The notes under the pieces: model-generated
What the model was told of the DNA's origin: nothing
Database searches by the model: none
What the model saw: only the letters and a program-made list of their open reading frames with translations
From: JANPPS01 sp965246925
GTDB taxonomy: Bacteria > Pseudomonadota > Alphaproteobacteria > Acetobacterales > Acetobacteraceae
Reading direction: 5' to 3'
DNA length: 64,000 bases
Assembly (NCBI GenBank): GCA_965246925.1
Contig: OZ251994.1
Coordinates: 2,976,001 to 3,040,000 of the forward strand
Position numbers and translations under genes: made by a program
Part shown: positions 25,794 to 34,151 of the stretch, piece after piece
How the letters are laid out: the number at the start of each line of letters is the position of its first letter
Numbering within the stretch: position 1 is the stretch's first letter

Positions 25794-26379
25794 TGAAGCC
25801 AAGGAAGCCGGACTGGGGCGCCGGTGCCCCGCCGTCGTTGGCAAAGAGCCGGGGCGTCTGCGCCGGGGCAGTCGCGGCGGAGCGGGCCGCCACGGGCTTG
25901 GCCGCGCGCGCCGCCTCCCGCTCCGCCCGGGCCGCAGCCAGCTTTTGCGCCCGTGTCTCCGGTTTAGCCGGCCCGGTCGGGCCCGACGCCGAATACCCGT
26001 TGCCACCGCGGAGCGACAGCAGGAGGAACGAAATCTCGTTCCGCCCCAAATCGACCGCGAGTTCCAATGGCGTCAGCCCCAGCACGTTGCTGCCGTTGAT
26101 GTCGGCGCCGCGGTTCAGGCTGTCCCGTGCCGTCGCGAGGTCGCCGCGGTTGATGGCGTCGAACAGGGCCTCGGTCGGCGGCAGATCGGCCGCGCCACGG
26201 TCGGCCGGTGTGACGGTATTGGGTTCCGCACGGGAGCCGGGCAGGGCGGGCGGCGCCTGCTCCCGCTCGGCTTCGGGCACGCGGGCGTTGGGCGCTGGCG
26301 CACCGACCCGGCCCGCACGCTGCGCGGTAGCAGGGGCGGTGAGGGCGACGCACATGAACAAAGCAGGAATGACTTTCAT
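25780..26379 (-). CDS. Exported ankyrin-repeat protein
   Basis: A 199-residue protein with a signal peptide (MKVIPALFMCVALTAPATAQ). About two ankyrin repeats are seen at residues ~70-130 (EALFDAINRGDLATARDSL, GADINGSNVLGLTPLELAV, GRNEISFLLL). They are flanked by proline/alanine-rich linkers and a long Ala-Arg stretch (QKLAAARAEREAARAAKP). Ankyrins mediate protein binding, so it could be a periplasmic partner for the ABC transporter encoded immediately downstream. No catalytic motif is visible. Confidence 0.82.
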   Translation of the reverse strand: MKVIPALFMCVALTAPATAQRAGRVGAPAPNARVPEAEREQAPPALPGSRAEPNTVTPADRGAADLPPTEALFDAINRGDLATARDSLNRGADINGSNVLGLTPLELAVDLGRNEISFLLLSLRGGNGYSASGPTGPAKPETRAQKLAAARAEREAARAAKPVAARSAATAPAQTPRLFANDGGAPAPQSGFLGFNAGR

Positions 26380-26422
26380 TAGCCCAGCATACCCTAAAAT
26401 GGGTCAGGGGGCTACAACGCCA

Positions 26423-27325
26423 TCAGGCCTTGATCAGCGTGCCGATGCCGCCATCCTTGAACAGCTCCAGCAGGCAGGCATGGCCCATGCGCCCATCCAG
26501 GATGACCGCGCCCTTCACGCCCTTCCGCACCGCGTCCACGCAGTTCTCGACCTTGGGCACCATGCCGCCGGAGATCACGCCGCTCGCGACCGCGCTCTCG
26601 ACCTCGGCGATCGTCATCTCCGGAATCACCTGGCGGTCCGCGTCCATGACGCCGGGCACGTCGGTGAGCATCAGCAGGCGGCGGGCCCCCAGCGCGCCCG
26701 CCACGGCGCCGGCGACGGTGTCGGCGTTGATGTTGTAGGTCTGCCCATCCTCACCCATGCCAACCGGCGCGATCACCGGAATAAGGCCGGCGCCCGTCAG
26801 CGCGTGGATGACCCGCACGTCCACGTGCACCGGCTCCCCCACGAAGCCCAGGTCCAGCGCACGCTCGATATGGCTGCCGGGATCGCGCACAGTGCGGGTC
26901 AGCTTCTTGGCGCGGATCAGCCCGCCATCCTTGCCGCAAATCCCGACCGCCAGCGCCCCGGCCTGGTTGATCAGCCCGGCCACGTGCTTGTTCACCGTCC
27001 CGGCCAGGACCATCTCCACCACCTCGACCATCGCCTGGTCGGTGACGCGTAGGCCGTCCACGAAGCTCGACTGGATCGCGAGCCGCTTCAGCATGGCGTT
27101 GATCTGCGGCCCCCCGCCATGCACCACGACCGGGTTCACGCCGACCTGCTTCAGCAGCGCGATGTCGCGGCCGAACGTGGTGGCCAAATGCTCGTCGCCC
27201 ATGGCGTGGCCGCCATATTTCACGACGACCGTCACCCCGGCGTAGCGGCGCAGGAACGGCAGCGCCTGCACCAGGGTATCCGCCTCGTCGGCGGCGGATT
27301 GTAGCTGTTCGGGGGTCAGGGTCAT
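26423..27325 (-). CDS. argB: Acetylglutamate kinase
   Basis: A 300-residue amino-acid kinase catalysing the second step of arginine biosynthesis, N-acetylglutamate to its gamma-phosphate. Conserved blocks are VVKYGGHAMGD (phosphate site), VVHGGGPQINAML, the substrate-binding RVTDQAMVEVVEMVLAG, YNINADTVAGAVAGALGA and GGMVPKVENCVDAV. An extended N-terminal region precedes the core, as in arginine-sensitive forms, so feedback inhibition is possible. It follows engB by 30 nt in the rpmH-yidC operon, an order seen in many alphaproteobacteria. Confidence 0.97.
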   Translation of the reverse strand: MTLTPEQLQSAADEADTLVQALPFLRRYAGVTVVVKYGGHAMGDEHLATTFGRDIALLKQVGVNPVVVHGGGPQINAMLKRLAIQSSFVDGLRVTDQAMVEVVEMVLAGTVNKHVAGLINQAGALAVGICGKDGGLIRAKKLTRTVRDPGSHIERALDLGFVGEPVHVDVRVIHALTGAGLIPVIAPVGMGEDGQTYNINADTVAGAVAGALGARRLLMLTDVPGVMDADRQVIPEMTIAEVESAVASGVISGGMVPKVENCVDAVRKGVKGAVILDGRMGHACLLELFKDGGIGTLIKA

Positions 27326-27355
27326 GCCCCCTGTTTCCAGACGGGGCGCCTGCCG

Positions 27356-28030
27356 TCAAGCCGCGGCGACGCTCGCCAGTTCCGCGCGCAACAGCTCGAT
27401 CCCCGCCCCGGATTCGCTGCTGGTCGCGATGATGCCGGGGTAGGCGGCGGGGTGCTTGGCCAAGAGGGCCGTGACCTCGGCCTGTTTCCGCCCGAGCGCC
27501 GTAGGGCCGATCCCGTCCGCCTTGGTCAGCACGAGGTGATAGGTGACGGCGGCGCGGTCCAGCAACTCCATGATCGTGAGGTCCGACGCCTTGATCTCGA
27601 TCCGGCTATCGAGCAGCAGGACGACGCGCTGCAGGGTAGGGCGGCCGCGCAGGTAGTCGAACATCAGGCCTTGCCAGTCCGCCTTCACCTCTTTGGCGGC
27701 CTGCGCATAGCCGTAGCCCGGCATGTCGACGATGGTAAGGCGTCCGCCCAGGTCGAAGAAGTTGAGCTGCCGGGTCCGGCCCGGCGTGTTGGAGGCGCGG
27801 GCCAGGCCACCGCGGTTGGTAAGCGCGTTGATCAGGCTGGATTTGCCGACGTTGGACCGCCCGGCGAAGGCCACCTCCGGCAGGCCGGGCTCGGGCAGTT
27901 GATCCAGGCGCTGGGCGGCGTAAAAGAATTGGCAGTCGGCGGCAAATAGCAGCCGCCCGGCCTCGACCCTCGCGTCTAGGTCCGCGCCAGCTGCGTGGGC
28001 AAAGTCTGGGTCCGGCGCATGATCGTCCAT
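27356..28030 (-). CDS. engB: Ribosome biogenesis GTP-binding protein YihA/EngB
   Basis: A 224-residue GTPase needed for large-subunit ribosome assembly. G motifs: G1 FAGRSNVGKSS, G2 region NTPGRTRQLNFF, G3 DMPGYGYA, G4 LTKADG and G5 ATSSESG. The chosen ATG at 28030 gives MDDHAPDPDF and the usual ~35-residue leader; it lies inside the yidC 3' end (55-nt overlap in another frame). Both the position after yidC and before argB and the sequence support the call. Confidence 0.95.
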   Translation of the reverse strand: MDDHAPDPDFAHAAGADLDARVEAGRLLFAADCQFFYAAQRLDQLPEPGLPEVAFAGRSNVGKSSLINALTNRGGLARASNTPGRTRQLNFFDLGGRLTIVDMPGYGYAQAAKEVKADWQGLMFDYLRGRPTLQRVVLLLDSRIEIKASDLTIMELLDRAAVTYHLVLTKADGIGPTALGRKQAEVTALLAKHPAAYPGIIATSSESGAGIELLRAELASVAAA

Positions 28031-29736
28031 TGTTGTGCAATCGTCAGGAGGTTGTTCCAGCTCCAATAAATCACGAGCCCGGCCGGGAAGCTCGACATCA
28101 TGAAGGTGAAGATGATCGGCATGAACTGGAAGATCTTGGCCTGCACCGGATCGGGCGGCGGCGGGTTCAGCTTTTGCTGCAGATACATGGTGACACCCAT
28201 GATCAGCGGCCATACGCCCAGATGCAGCAAATGGTTGAACTGACCGGGGTCGAACGGAATAAGGCCGAACAGATTGAAGACGTTGGTGGGATCCACGACG
28301 CTGAGGTCATGAATCCAGCCAAAGAACGGCGCATGCCGCATCTCGATCGTGACGAAGATGACCTTGTAGAGCGAGAAGAACACGGGAATCTGCACCACCA
28401 TCGGCAAGCAACCGCCGGCCGGGTTCACCTTTTCCGCTTTATACAGCGCCATGATCTCGGACTGCATTTTCTGCGGATCGTCCTTGAACCGCTCCCGTAT
28501 CTCCGCCTGCTTCGGCCCCAGCGCCTTCATCTTGCTCATGGAGCGGTAGGCTTTGTTGGCCAGCGGGAAGAAGGCCAGCTTGGCGAACACGGTAAAGATC
28601 AGGATCGCGATGCCGAAATTGCCGGTCAGCTTGTAGAGCCAATCCAGGGCGTAGAAGATCGGCTTGGTAATGTAGTAGAAATACCCAAAATCGACCGCCT
28701 TGTCGAAATGCGGCAGGTTGTATTGCTGTTCATACCGGTCCAGGATCTGTACCACCTTGGCACCGGCAAACAGCCGAGTGGTTATGACCGCCGTGGTTCC
28801 TGCGGCGGCCGTGACCGGCGCCTTGGTCACGAAATCGACCTGATACCGCTCCGTATTGTTGCGGGGCACGTAACGGTAGGCCGCCTCGACCGGCGTCGAT
28901 TGATCCGGAATCAGCGCGGCCAGCCAATACTTGTCCGTAATGCCGGCCCAGCCTCCCGTCGTGCTGATCTCGAGCGAAGCGTTGTCACGGGGGTCATGCG
29001 TCGTCTCCCGCTTCTTTTCCGCGCCCTTCTTGAGATCGTCATAGCTCTGATTGTCTTCCAGCCGCCCGTTCAGCACGCCGACCGGACCCTCGTGCAGGAT
29101 GTAATACCCTGCAGTCTGCGGTTTATAGTCGCGGTGCAGGCGGGAGAACGGGTAGGCGGCCACCGAGGCGCCCGTCGTGTTGCGGATGCGCTGCTCGGCC
29201 GTGAACATGTAGTAATCATCGACGGCGAACACGATCTCGAACACCGTGCCGGCGCCGTTATCCCAGCTGAGCGTCACCGGCTCATGCTCGGTCAGCTCCC
29301 CGCCGCTCGCTGTCCAAACCGTATCGTCGGCCGGGACCTTCAGACCCTCGGTGCCAATCCAGCCGAACTCGACATAGTAGGGCTGCGGATCGGAACGCGG
29401 CTCCAGCAGGCGCACCAGCGGAGACGCCGGGTCAACCTCCTCATGGTATTCCTTCAGCACGAGGTCATCGAGCCGGGCGCCGCGCAGGTTGATGCTGCCC
29501 TGAACCCGCGTAGCGGAAATCTTCAGCCGCGGCGCGTCCTTAGGCTCCGGCACCGCCATGGGCTCCGTGCCCGGCGTCGCCACGTCATTGTTCGGGCGCG
29601 GCGCGTTCTGCGACGGCGTGGTCTGCGTCGATTGCGCGTTGGTGACCGGCGTCGGCTGCTTCGGCAATATCAGCTGGAAGGTCAGCAGGATCGCGATCGA
29701 CAGCGCGATCGCGATAAACAAACGTTTCTGATCCAT
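27976..29736 (-). CDS. yidC: Membrane protein insertase YidC
   Basis: A 586-residue insertase of the YidC/Oxa1/Alb3 family which places proteins in the inner membrane alone or with SecYEG. MDQKRLFIAIALSIAILL forms the N-terminal anchor, followed by the large periplasmic domain typical of Gram-negative members (~residues 60-350) and the conserved C-terminal helices (IAILIFTVFAKLAFFPLANKA, GGCLPMVVQIPVFFSLYKVI, FTFMMSSFPAGLVIYW). Its ATG shares one base with the yidD stop (TGATG), so translation is coupled. Confidence 0.97.
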   Translation of the reverse strand: MDQKRLFIAIALSIAILLTFQLILPKQPTPVTNAQSTQTTPSQNAPRPNNDVATPGTEPMAVPEPKDAPRLKISATRVQGSINLRGARLDDLVLKEYHEEVDPASPLVRLLEPRSDPQPYYVEFGWIGTEGLKVPADDTVWTASGGELTEHEPVTLSWDNGAGTVFEIVFAVDDYYMFTAEQRIRNTTGASVAAYPFSRLHRDYKPQTAGYYILHEGPVGVLNGRLEDNQSYDDLKKGAEKKRETTHDPRDNASLEISTTGGWAGITDKYWLAALIPDQSTPVEAAYRYVPRNNTERYQVDFVTKAPVTAAAGTTAVITTRLFAGAKVVQILDRYEQQYNLPHFDKAVDFGYFYYITKPIFYALDWLYKLTGNFGIAILIFTVFAKLAFFPLANKAYRSMSKMKALGPKQAEIRERFKDDPQKMQSEIMALYKAEKVNPAGGCLPMVVQIPVFFSLYKVIFVTIEMRHAPFFGWIHDLSVVDPTNVFNLFGLIPFDPGQFNHLLHLGVWPLIMGVTMYLQQKLNPPPPDPVQAKIFQFMPIIFTFMMSSFPAGLVIYWSWNNLLTIAQQWTIMRRTQTLPTQLART

Positions 29737-29972
29737 CACACGACCGCTTTCGGATGGCAGGAGCAGGGGACGGGATCGTATCCCCCGGCATTCCATGGAT
29801 TACAGCGCAGGATGCGCCAAACAGTGAGCCCGGTGCCGCGGACCGAGCCGTGAGTGCGCAATGCCTCGATCGCATAGGCACTGCAATGCGGCTCGAACCG
29901 GCATTGCGCGCCGATTACGGCCCGCAGCGTGAGCTGATAGAACCGCACCACGGCAATCAGCACATATCTCAC
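29736..29972 (-). CDS. yidD: Membrane protein insertion efficiency factor YidD
   Basis: A 78-residue peripheral membrane protein that helps YidC-dependent insertion. It has the family pattern VRFYQLTLRAVIGAQCRFEPHCSAYAIEAL and RILRCNPWNAGGYDPVP with three conserved cysteines. It overlaps rnpA by 4 nt (ATGA) and yidC by 1 nt. Confidence 0.97.
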   Translation of the reverse strand: MRYVLIAVVRFYQLTLRAVIGAQCRFEPHCSAYAIEALRTHGSVRGTGLTVWRILRCNPWNAGGYDPVPCSCHPKAVV

Positions 29973-30313
29973 GCGCCAGCCTTCCGCATGGCGCGGCTTA
30001 AGTCATCCACCAGCAATGCGAAACTGCGCCCCCGTGTCGCGTCGCGTCCAATCAGCACCATGTCCTTGCCCAGCAACGGCGACTCCCGCAGCGCCTGCCG
30101 GGCCGCCTCACGCAGGCGGCGGCGGGTGCGGTTGCGGATTACGGCATTGCCCACCTTCTTGGTGACCGTGAACCCCAGCCGCGCCGGCTGCGCATCATCA
30201 CGGTCCAGCACCTGCAGCACGAGACTATGCACGGCCGCCTTGCGGCCCTTGGCGGCCACGTTCAGGAACTCGGAGCGCCGGGTGAGACGGTTATACACGC
30301 TGCGCACCTTCAT
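29969..30313 (-). CDS. rnpA: Ribonuclease P protein component
   Basis: A 114-residue basic protein subunit of RNase P, which matures the 5' ends of tRNAs. The signature RNRTRRRLREAAR (the RNR motif) follows GFTVTKKVGNAV. N-terminal RLTRRSEFLNV is the usual L-x-x-x-xEF region. It lies 18 nt after rpmH and overlaps yidD by 4 nt. The RNA subunit gene is not in this window. Confidence 0.96.
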   Translation of the reverse strand: MKVRSVYNRLTRRSEFLNVAAKGRKAAVHSLVLQVLDRDDAQPARLGFTVTKKVGNAVIRNRTRRRLREAARQALRESPLLGKDMVLIGRDATRGRSFALLVDDLSRAMRKAGA

Positions 30314-30331
30314 ACCGGCGCGCCAAGCGGC

Positions 30332-30466
30332 TTAGGCGGACAGCTTCTTGCGGCCCTGCGCCCGGCGGTTGGCGATGACCTTACGGCCGCCCACGGTCGC
30401 CATGCGCGCACGGAAGCCATGGCGGCGCTTGCGAACCAGCTTAGACGGTTGATACGTACGCTTCAC
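30332..30466 (-). CDS. rpmH: Ribosomal protein bL34
   Basis: A 44-residue ribosomal protein read as VKRTYQPSKLVRKRRHGFRA at its start and ending NRRAQGRKKLSA. It begins with GTG at 30466, preceded by GGAG. It heads the rpmH-rnpA-yidD-yidC-engB-argB cluster, so the main promoter should lie in 30467-30640. Confidence 0.96.
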   Translation of the reverse strand: MKRTYQPSKLVRKRRHGFRARMATVGGRKVIANRRAQGRKKLSA

Positions 30467-30642
30467 AGGAAAACTCCGATCCGATCCAGCCGCCCAAAGC
30501 GGCGCACCCGGCCGCCTGCATCACGCGGCACCAGCGCAGGCCGGGTCTATACGGCACCGCACAGGCGGGCGTCAATCCGGATCGGCCCGCCTTCCCGCGC
30601 CCGCCGATTTGGCTCAGGGTAAGATCAACAGGGATGGGCTGA

Positions 30643-31044
30643 ATGGATCAGGCTTCGGTAGTCGCCGGCGTGGGCGCAGTGGCGGCATTTGGCGTAGCCG
30701 GGGGCGCGCTGGCGCTCTATGGCGTGGGCGTGCCGTTCGCGGCGGGGGCGGCGGGCTTGGCCCTGTGCGCCGGCGCCCTGCTGCGCGCGATCCAGCGCCC
30801 GCCCGGGCCTTCAGTGGCCGAGGCCGGCCTGCGCGACCGCCTGCAACAGCTGGAGGCGGCCGCCTCCACACTCCGCCATGACCTTCGCGGCGTACTGTCC
30901 CCGGCGCTCATGGTCTCGGACCGGCTCACCACCCACAGCGACCCGGCGATCAAGCGCGCAGGGGAGGCGGTGGTGAAGTCGGTCGAGCGGGCGACGGCGT
31001 TGCTGACGGCCACGAAGCTGCCAGCGCCCGAGAAGCCTTCTTGA
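30643..31044 (+). CDS. Membrane protein with a histidine-kinase DHp-like segment and no ATPase domain
   Basis: A 133-residue protein with two hydrophobic segments (~5-27 and ~30-49) followed by a helical cytoplasmic tail. Residues ~62-122 resemble the HisKA dimerisation/phosphoacceptor hairpin: LRHDLRGVLSPALMVSDRL, with H79 in the H-box position, then a second helix SDPAIKRAGEAVVKSVERAT. There is no HATPase domain before the stop. It could be a phosphotransfer or docking protein, a degenerate kinase, or a false resemblance. GGGA lies upstream of the ATG. It is divergent from rpmH. Confidence 0.7.
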   Translation: MDQASVVAGVGAVAAFGVAGGALALYGVGVPFAAGAAGLALCAGALLRAIQRPPGPSVAEAGLRDRLQQLEAAASTLRHDLRGVLSPALMVSDRLTTHSDPAIKRAGEAVVKSVERATALLTATKLPAPEKPS

Positions 31045-31105
31045 GTCGCCCGATGACAACTCCCTTAGCGCATAACCCCAGTCCGCCTCACCATGGAAGC
31101 CTGCG

Positions 31106-31885
31106 CTATGGTAACTCGTACGCAATGCGCACGACGACGAACCAGGCATATCGCGCGTCCAGCGTTCGGCCGCCATACCAGAGCAGGCCATCAGGCGTGG
31201 TGGGCACATGTTTCAGCGTGACTGACGCGCCGACGTTGCCGCCGATAACGGTAAGCTGGCCGGGCTCGGACGCTGTAACCAGGTCGCAATGGCCCAGAAA
31301 CCGCGGCCCCGGCAGATCCTCGAACCGCATGTCCCGTGCGGCGCCGCGGCCAAGGCAGATCAGGTCCCCCGCCACCGGCGCATAGCGGTCCGGCGCCTCC
31401 GCCCGCAGCGCGCCCATCCCCTGCGCGGCGGCGTTGATGTAGTCGGAATGCAGCGGTGAGTAGGTGAACCGGTCACCTGCCCCCGCCGCCCGCATCACAT
31501 ACGAAATGAAAGCGGCGGACCAGGCCGGAGCCACGCCCTCATACGGCGTGCCGTACTCGTTATACCTGGAGGTAAAACCGCTTTCTTTGGTGCCGGCATC
31601 CTGGCCGAACCACCAATAGTCGCCCACCCGCTGCCACAGGCCGGGCTGGCGGTCGGTGCGGCTGTCGACCGGCGGCTCGCGGCCCGGCGGTCCGTCATCG
31701 GTAATGCTGCCGAACGCCCGCCACTCCCGCTCGGCAATGGCGATGGCGTTCGTGCGGCTGAACGGCTCGAATGGGCGCTTGGCGTAGTCCGGCACGTGAT
31801 CGTCCAGCACAACCGCCGGCGGCGCGGGCGGCTTCTGGGCCGAGCAGGCGGCCAGCGTCAAGCCGAAGGCGCAGGCAAGCCTCAT
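31106..31885 (-). CDS. DUF2272 lipoprotein
   Basis: A 259-residue protein with a lipobox at MRLACAFGLTLAAC (lipidated C14). The body is the DUF2272 domain, which shows WSAAFISYVMRAAG, FTYSPLHSDYINAA, APVAGDLICLGRG and GHCDLVTA; the Cys/His placements resemble papain-like NlpC/P60 or CHAP folds, so a peptidoglycan-related role is possible but unproven. Its ATG overlaps the mtnA stop by 4 nt, indicating one transcript. Confidence 0.82.
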   Translation of the reverse strand: MRLACAFGLTLAACSAQKPPAPPAVVLDDHVPDYAKRPFEPFSRTNAIAIAEREWRAFGSITDDGPPGREPPVDSRTDRQPGLWQRVGDYWWFGQDAGTKESGFTSRYNEYGTPYEGVAPAWSAAFISYVMRAAGAGDRFTYSPLHSDYINAAAQGMGALRAEAPDRYAPVAGDLICLGRGAARDMRFEDLPGPRFLGHCDLVTASEPGQLTVIGGNVGASVTLKHVPTTPDGLLWYGGRTLDARYAWFVVVRIAYELP

Positions 31886-32976
31886 GGGGCGGGTGCACGC
31901 TCCGGAAACAGCGCGCGCAACCCGGCCGCCGACGCCGGGCAGGTGCCGCGCTCCGTCACCAGGCCCGTGACCAGCCGCGCCGGGGTCACGTCGAACGCCG
32001 GGTTCAATGCCGGGCTGCCCGGCGGCGTCACGCGGATGGTCGTGATCGCCCCATCCGGCGCCGGGCCGGTCAGCGTCGTGACCTCGGCCGGGTCCCGCTC
32101 CTCGATGGTGATCTCACGGATGCCGTCACCCAGTGTCCAATCCAGCGTGCTGGACGGAACGGCCACCCAGAACGGCACCCCGGTATCGTGCGCGGCCAAT
32201 GCCTTCAGATAGGTGCCGATCTTGTTGGCCACGTCCCCGTCCCGCGTCACCCGGTCCGCGCCGACGATCGTGATATCCACCTGCCCATGCTGCATCAGAT
32301 GCCCGCCCGCATTGTCGGAAATGACCGTGTGCGGCACCCCGTGCTTGCCCAGCTCCCACGCCGTCAGCGCCGCACCCTGGTTGCGCGGACGCGTCTCGTC
32401 CACCCAGACATGCAAATCGAGCCCGGCCTCATACGCCGTATAGATCGGGGACAGCGCGGTGCCCCAATCGACGGTCGCGAGCCAGCCAGCGTTGCAATGC
32501 GTCAGGACGTTGAGGCGCTGGCCGGGCTTGGCCGCCGCCTGCAGCAGCGCGGCGCCGTGCCGCCCGATGGCCTGGTTCTGCGCCACGTCCTCATCGGCGA
32601 TCAGCGCGGCCTCCGCATACGCCGCCGCGGCGCGCTCCGCCGGTAGGGTGTTGCGCAGCCGGATCAGCATGCGGTCCAGCGCCCAGCGTAAATTGACGGC
32701 CGTGGGGCGGGTCGCGGCCAGGGTCCGTGCGGCCTGCTCCATCGCGTCCGTCGCCGGGCCGGCGCGTAAGGCGAGGGCCAGGCCATACGCGGCCGTGGCG
32801 CCGATCAACGGCGCGCCGCGCACCTGCATGTGCCGGATCGCGTGCGCGACCTGCTCCAGCGTCGTGAGGCGCAAAACCTCGAACGCCCAGGGCAGGCGGG
32901 TCTGGTCGATGATGTGAACCGTCCAGCCATCGGGGCCAAGCCAGATGGTGCGGTGGGGCGTGCCGTCGATGTTCAT
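31882..32976 (-). CDS. mtnA: S-methyl-5-thioribose-1-phosphate isomerase
   Basis: A 364-residue isomerase of the methionine salvage pathway, converting methylthioribose-1-phosphate to methylthioribulose-1-phosphate. Conserved blocks are QVRGAPLIGATAAYG, the catalytic cysteine in LTHCNAGWLATVDWG, WVDETRPRNQG, and the catalytic aspartate region VGADRVTRDGDVANKIGTY. The ATG at 32976 gives the usual start. It lies 7 nt after the UPF0262 gene. No other mtn gene is adjacent; the C-terminus carries a ~20-residue proline/alanine extension. Confidence 0.95.
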   Translation of the reverse strand: MNIDGTPHRTIWLGPDGWTVHIIDQTRLPWAFEVLRLTTLEQVAHAIRHMQVRGAPLIGATAAYGLALALRAGPATDAMEQAARTLAATRPTAVNLRWALDRMLIRLRNTLPAERAAAAYAEAALIADEDVAQNQAIGRHGAALLQAAAKPGQRLNVLTHCNAGWLATVDWGTALSPIYTAYEAGLDLHVWVDETRPRNQGAALTAWELGKHGVPHTVISDNAGGHLMQHGQVDITIVGADRVTRDGDVANKIGTYLKALAAHDTGVPFWVAVPSSTLDWTLGDGIREITIEERDPAEVTTLTGPAPDGAITTIRVTPPGSPALNPAFDVTPARLVTGLVTERGTCPASAAGLRALFPERAPAP

Positions 32977-32983
32977 GGGCGCG

Positions 32984-33490
32984 TTAGATACGCTGGTGCA
33001 GCACGCACACAAGGGTAAATAGCCGCCGCGCGGTCTCGTGGTCGATCATGGCCTTGCCGCGCAACCGCTCCTGCAGCAGCGCGGCGCCCTCGTTATGCAG
33101 GCCGCGGCGGCCCATGTCGATCGCCTGGATCCGCTCGCCCCGGCCTTCCTCCACCGCCAGCATGTGGCTGTCCACCAGCATCTGGTAATCCTTGATCAGG
33201 CCGCGGAACGGCCCCAGCGCCAGCACCAGCGCCGTCAGCTCCCGGTCGCCAGCGTCCCGCACGTCGAACACGAGCCGGCCCTCCTGGATGCTCAAATGCA
33301 GCACATACGGCCCCGGCGGTGCATGACGGCTCGGCGTATCCTGCAGCGTGAACTGGTTCTCCGCCTCGAGATCCGCTACCGCAGCGGCACGGTCAGCCTC
33401 CAGCAGCGGATGCAACCGGGTCAGCGCCTCCCCATCCAGCACGACACGGTCCAGGTCCTTGGTGTGGGCGGCCGGCTCGGCCAAGCTCAC
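32984..33490 (-). CDS. UPF0262 family protein
   Basis: A 168-residue conserved alphaproteobacterial protein of unknown function. The C-terminal half is highly characteristic: FRGLIKDYQMLVDSHMLAVE, QAIDMGRRGLHNEGA and ARRLFTLVCVLH. The start is a GTG at 33490 that overlaps the stop of the DUF983 gene by 4 nt (GTGA). The long upstream extension of this frame lies antisense-free within the DUF983 gene and is not used. Confidence 0.9.
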   Translation of the reverse strand: MSLAEPAAHTKDLDRVVLDGEALTRLHPLLEADRAAAVADLEAENQFTLQDTPSRHAPPGPYVLHLSIQEGRLVFDVRDAGDRELTALVLALGPFRGLIKDYQMLVDSHMLAVEEGRGERIQAIDMGRRGLHNEGAALLQERLRGKAMIDHETARRLFTLVCVLHQRI

Positions 33491-33912
33491 TCCCGCTCCG
33501 TCTTCGCCATGCCGAGCCGCAACATGAGCCCGAGCGTCGCACCCTTCACCGGGCGGAGCAGGGCCATGGTCAGGGTGGCGCTCACCGGCAGGAACACCGC
33601 CGCCAGCACCCACAACTCCGGATGCCAGGCGGTTTCCATGAAATACATGAACGGCACCAGCACGTGCCCGACAATCAGGATGGTGAAATACGGTGGCGCG
33701 TCATCAGCCCGCAAACTGCCCAGCGGCGCATTGCAATGCGCACAGTGCTCGACCACGCGCAGGTACCCCCGAAACGCCGGCGCCTGCCCACACGCCGGGC
33801 ACAGGCCGCGCGCCCCGCGCCACAGCCCGGTGCGTATGGACGGCACGCTCCACCGCGGCACGGGGGTAACGCGATCGGGCTCCCAATAGAACGGCGGCGT
33901 TGAGTCCGGCAC
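33487..33912 (-). CDS. DUF983 small membrane protein with zinc-ribbon-like cysteines
   Basis: A 141-residue protein from a GTG at 33912; no ATG exists in the coding part. It shows the DUF983 pattern GLCPACGQAPAF with a second CAHC pair (four cysteines, probably metal binding), then RADDAPPYFTILIVGHVLVP and two membrane helices (~80-125). The function is unknown. It is the first gene of a run DUF983-UPF0262-mtnA-DUF2272 with overlapping or near-overlapping genes. Confidence 0.85.
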   Translation of the reverse strand: MPDSTPPFYWEPDRVTPVPRWSVPSIRTGLWRGARGLCPACGQAPAFRGYLRVVEHCAHCNAPLGSLRADDAPPYFTILIVGHVLVPFMYFMETAWHPELWVLAAVFLPVSATLTMALLRPVKGATLGLMLRLGMAKTERE

Positions 33913-34151
33913 GATGTGGCCTTTCCGGTTTCTGACAATGACAGAAATGATACTGCGCCCATCCCGATCAACCCGCCACTGTCTCCGGGCGGAACGCAAA
34001 CCGTCGAAGTCTCGCCTTCCCGTGACCGGGCCAGTCTTAACCCGTTGCCGGAAAAACCGCGGCTGAGCCCCAACTCCGAAGTGCCCCCATCGCCTTGCGC
34101 GCACACTCCACCAACCTTATCACCCCAGCACCCGCGCCCAAGGAATCCCGC

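Noticed and set aside
28030..29853. A 607-codon plus-strand open frame antisense to yidC
   Set aside because: yidC is unmistakable on the other strand; the antisense translation has no domain.
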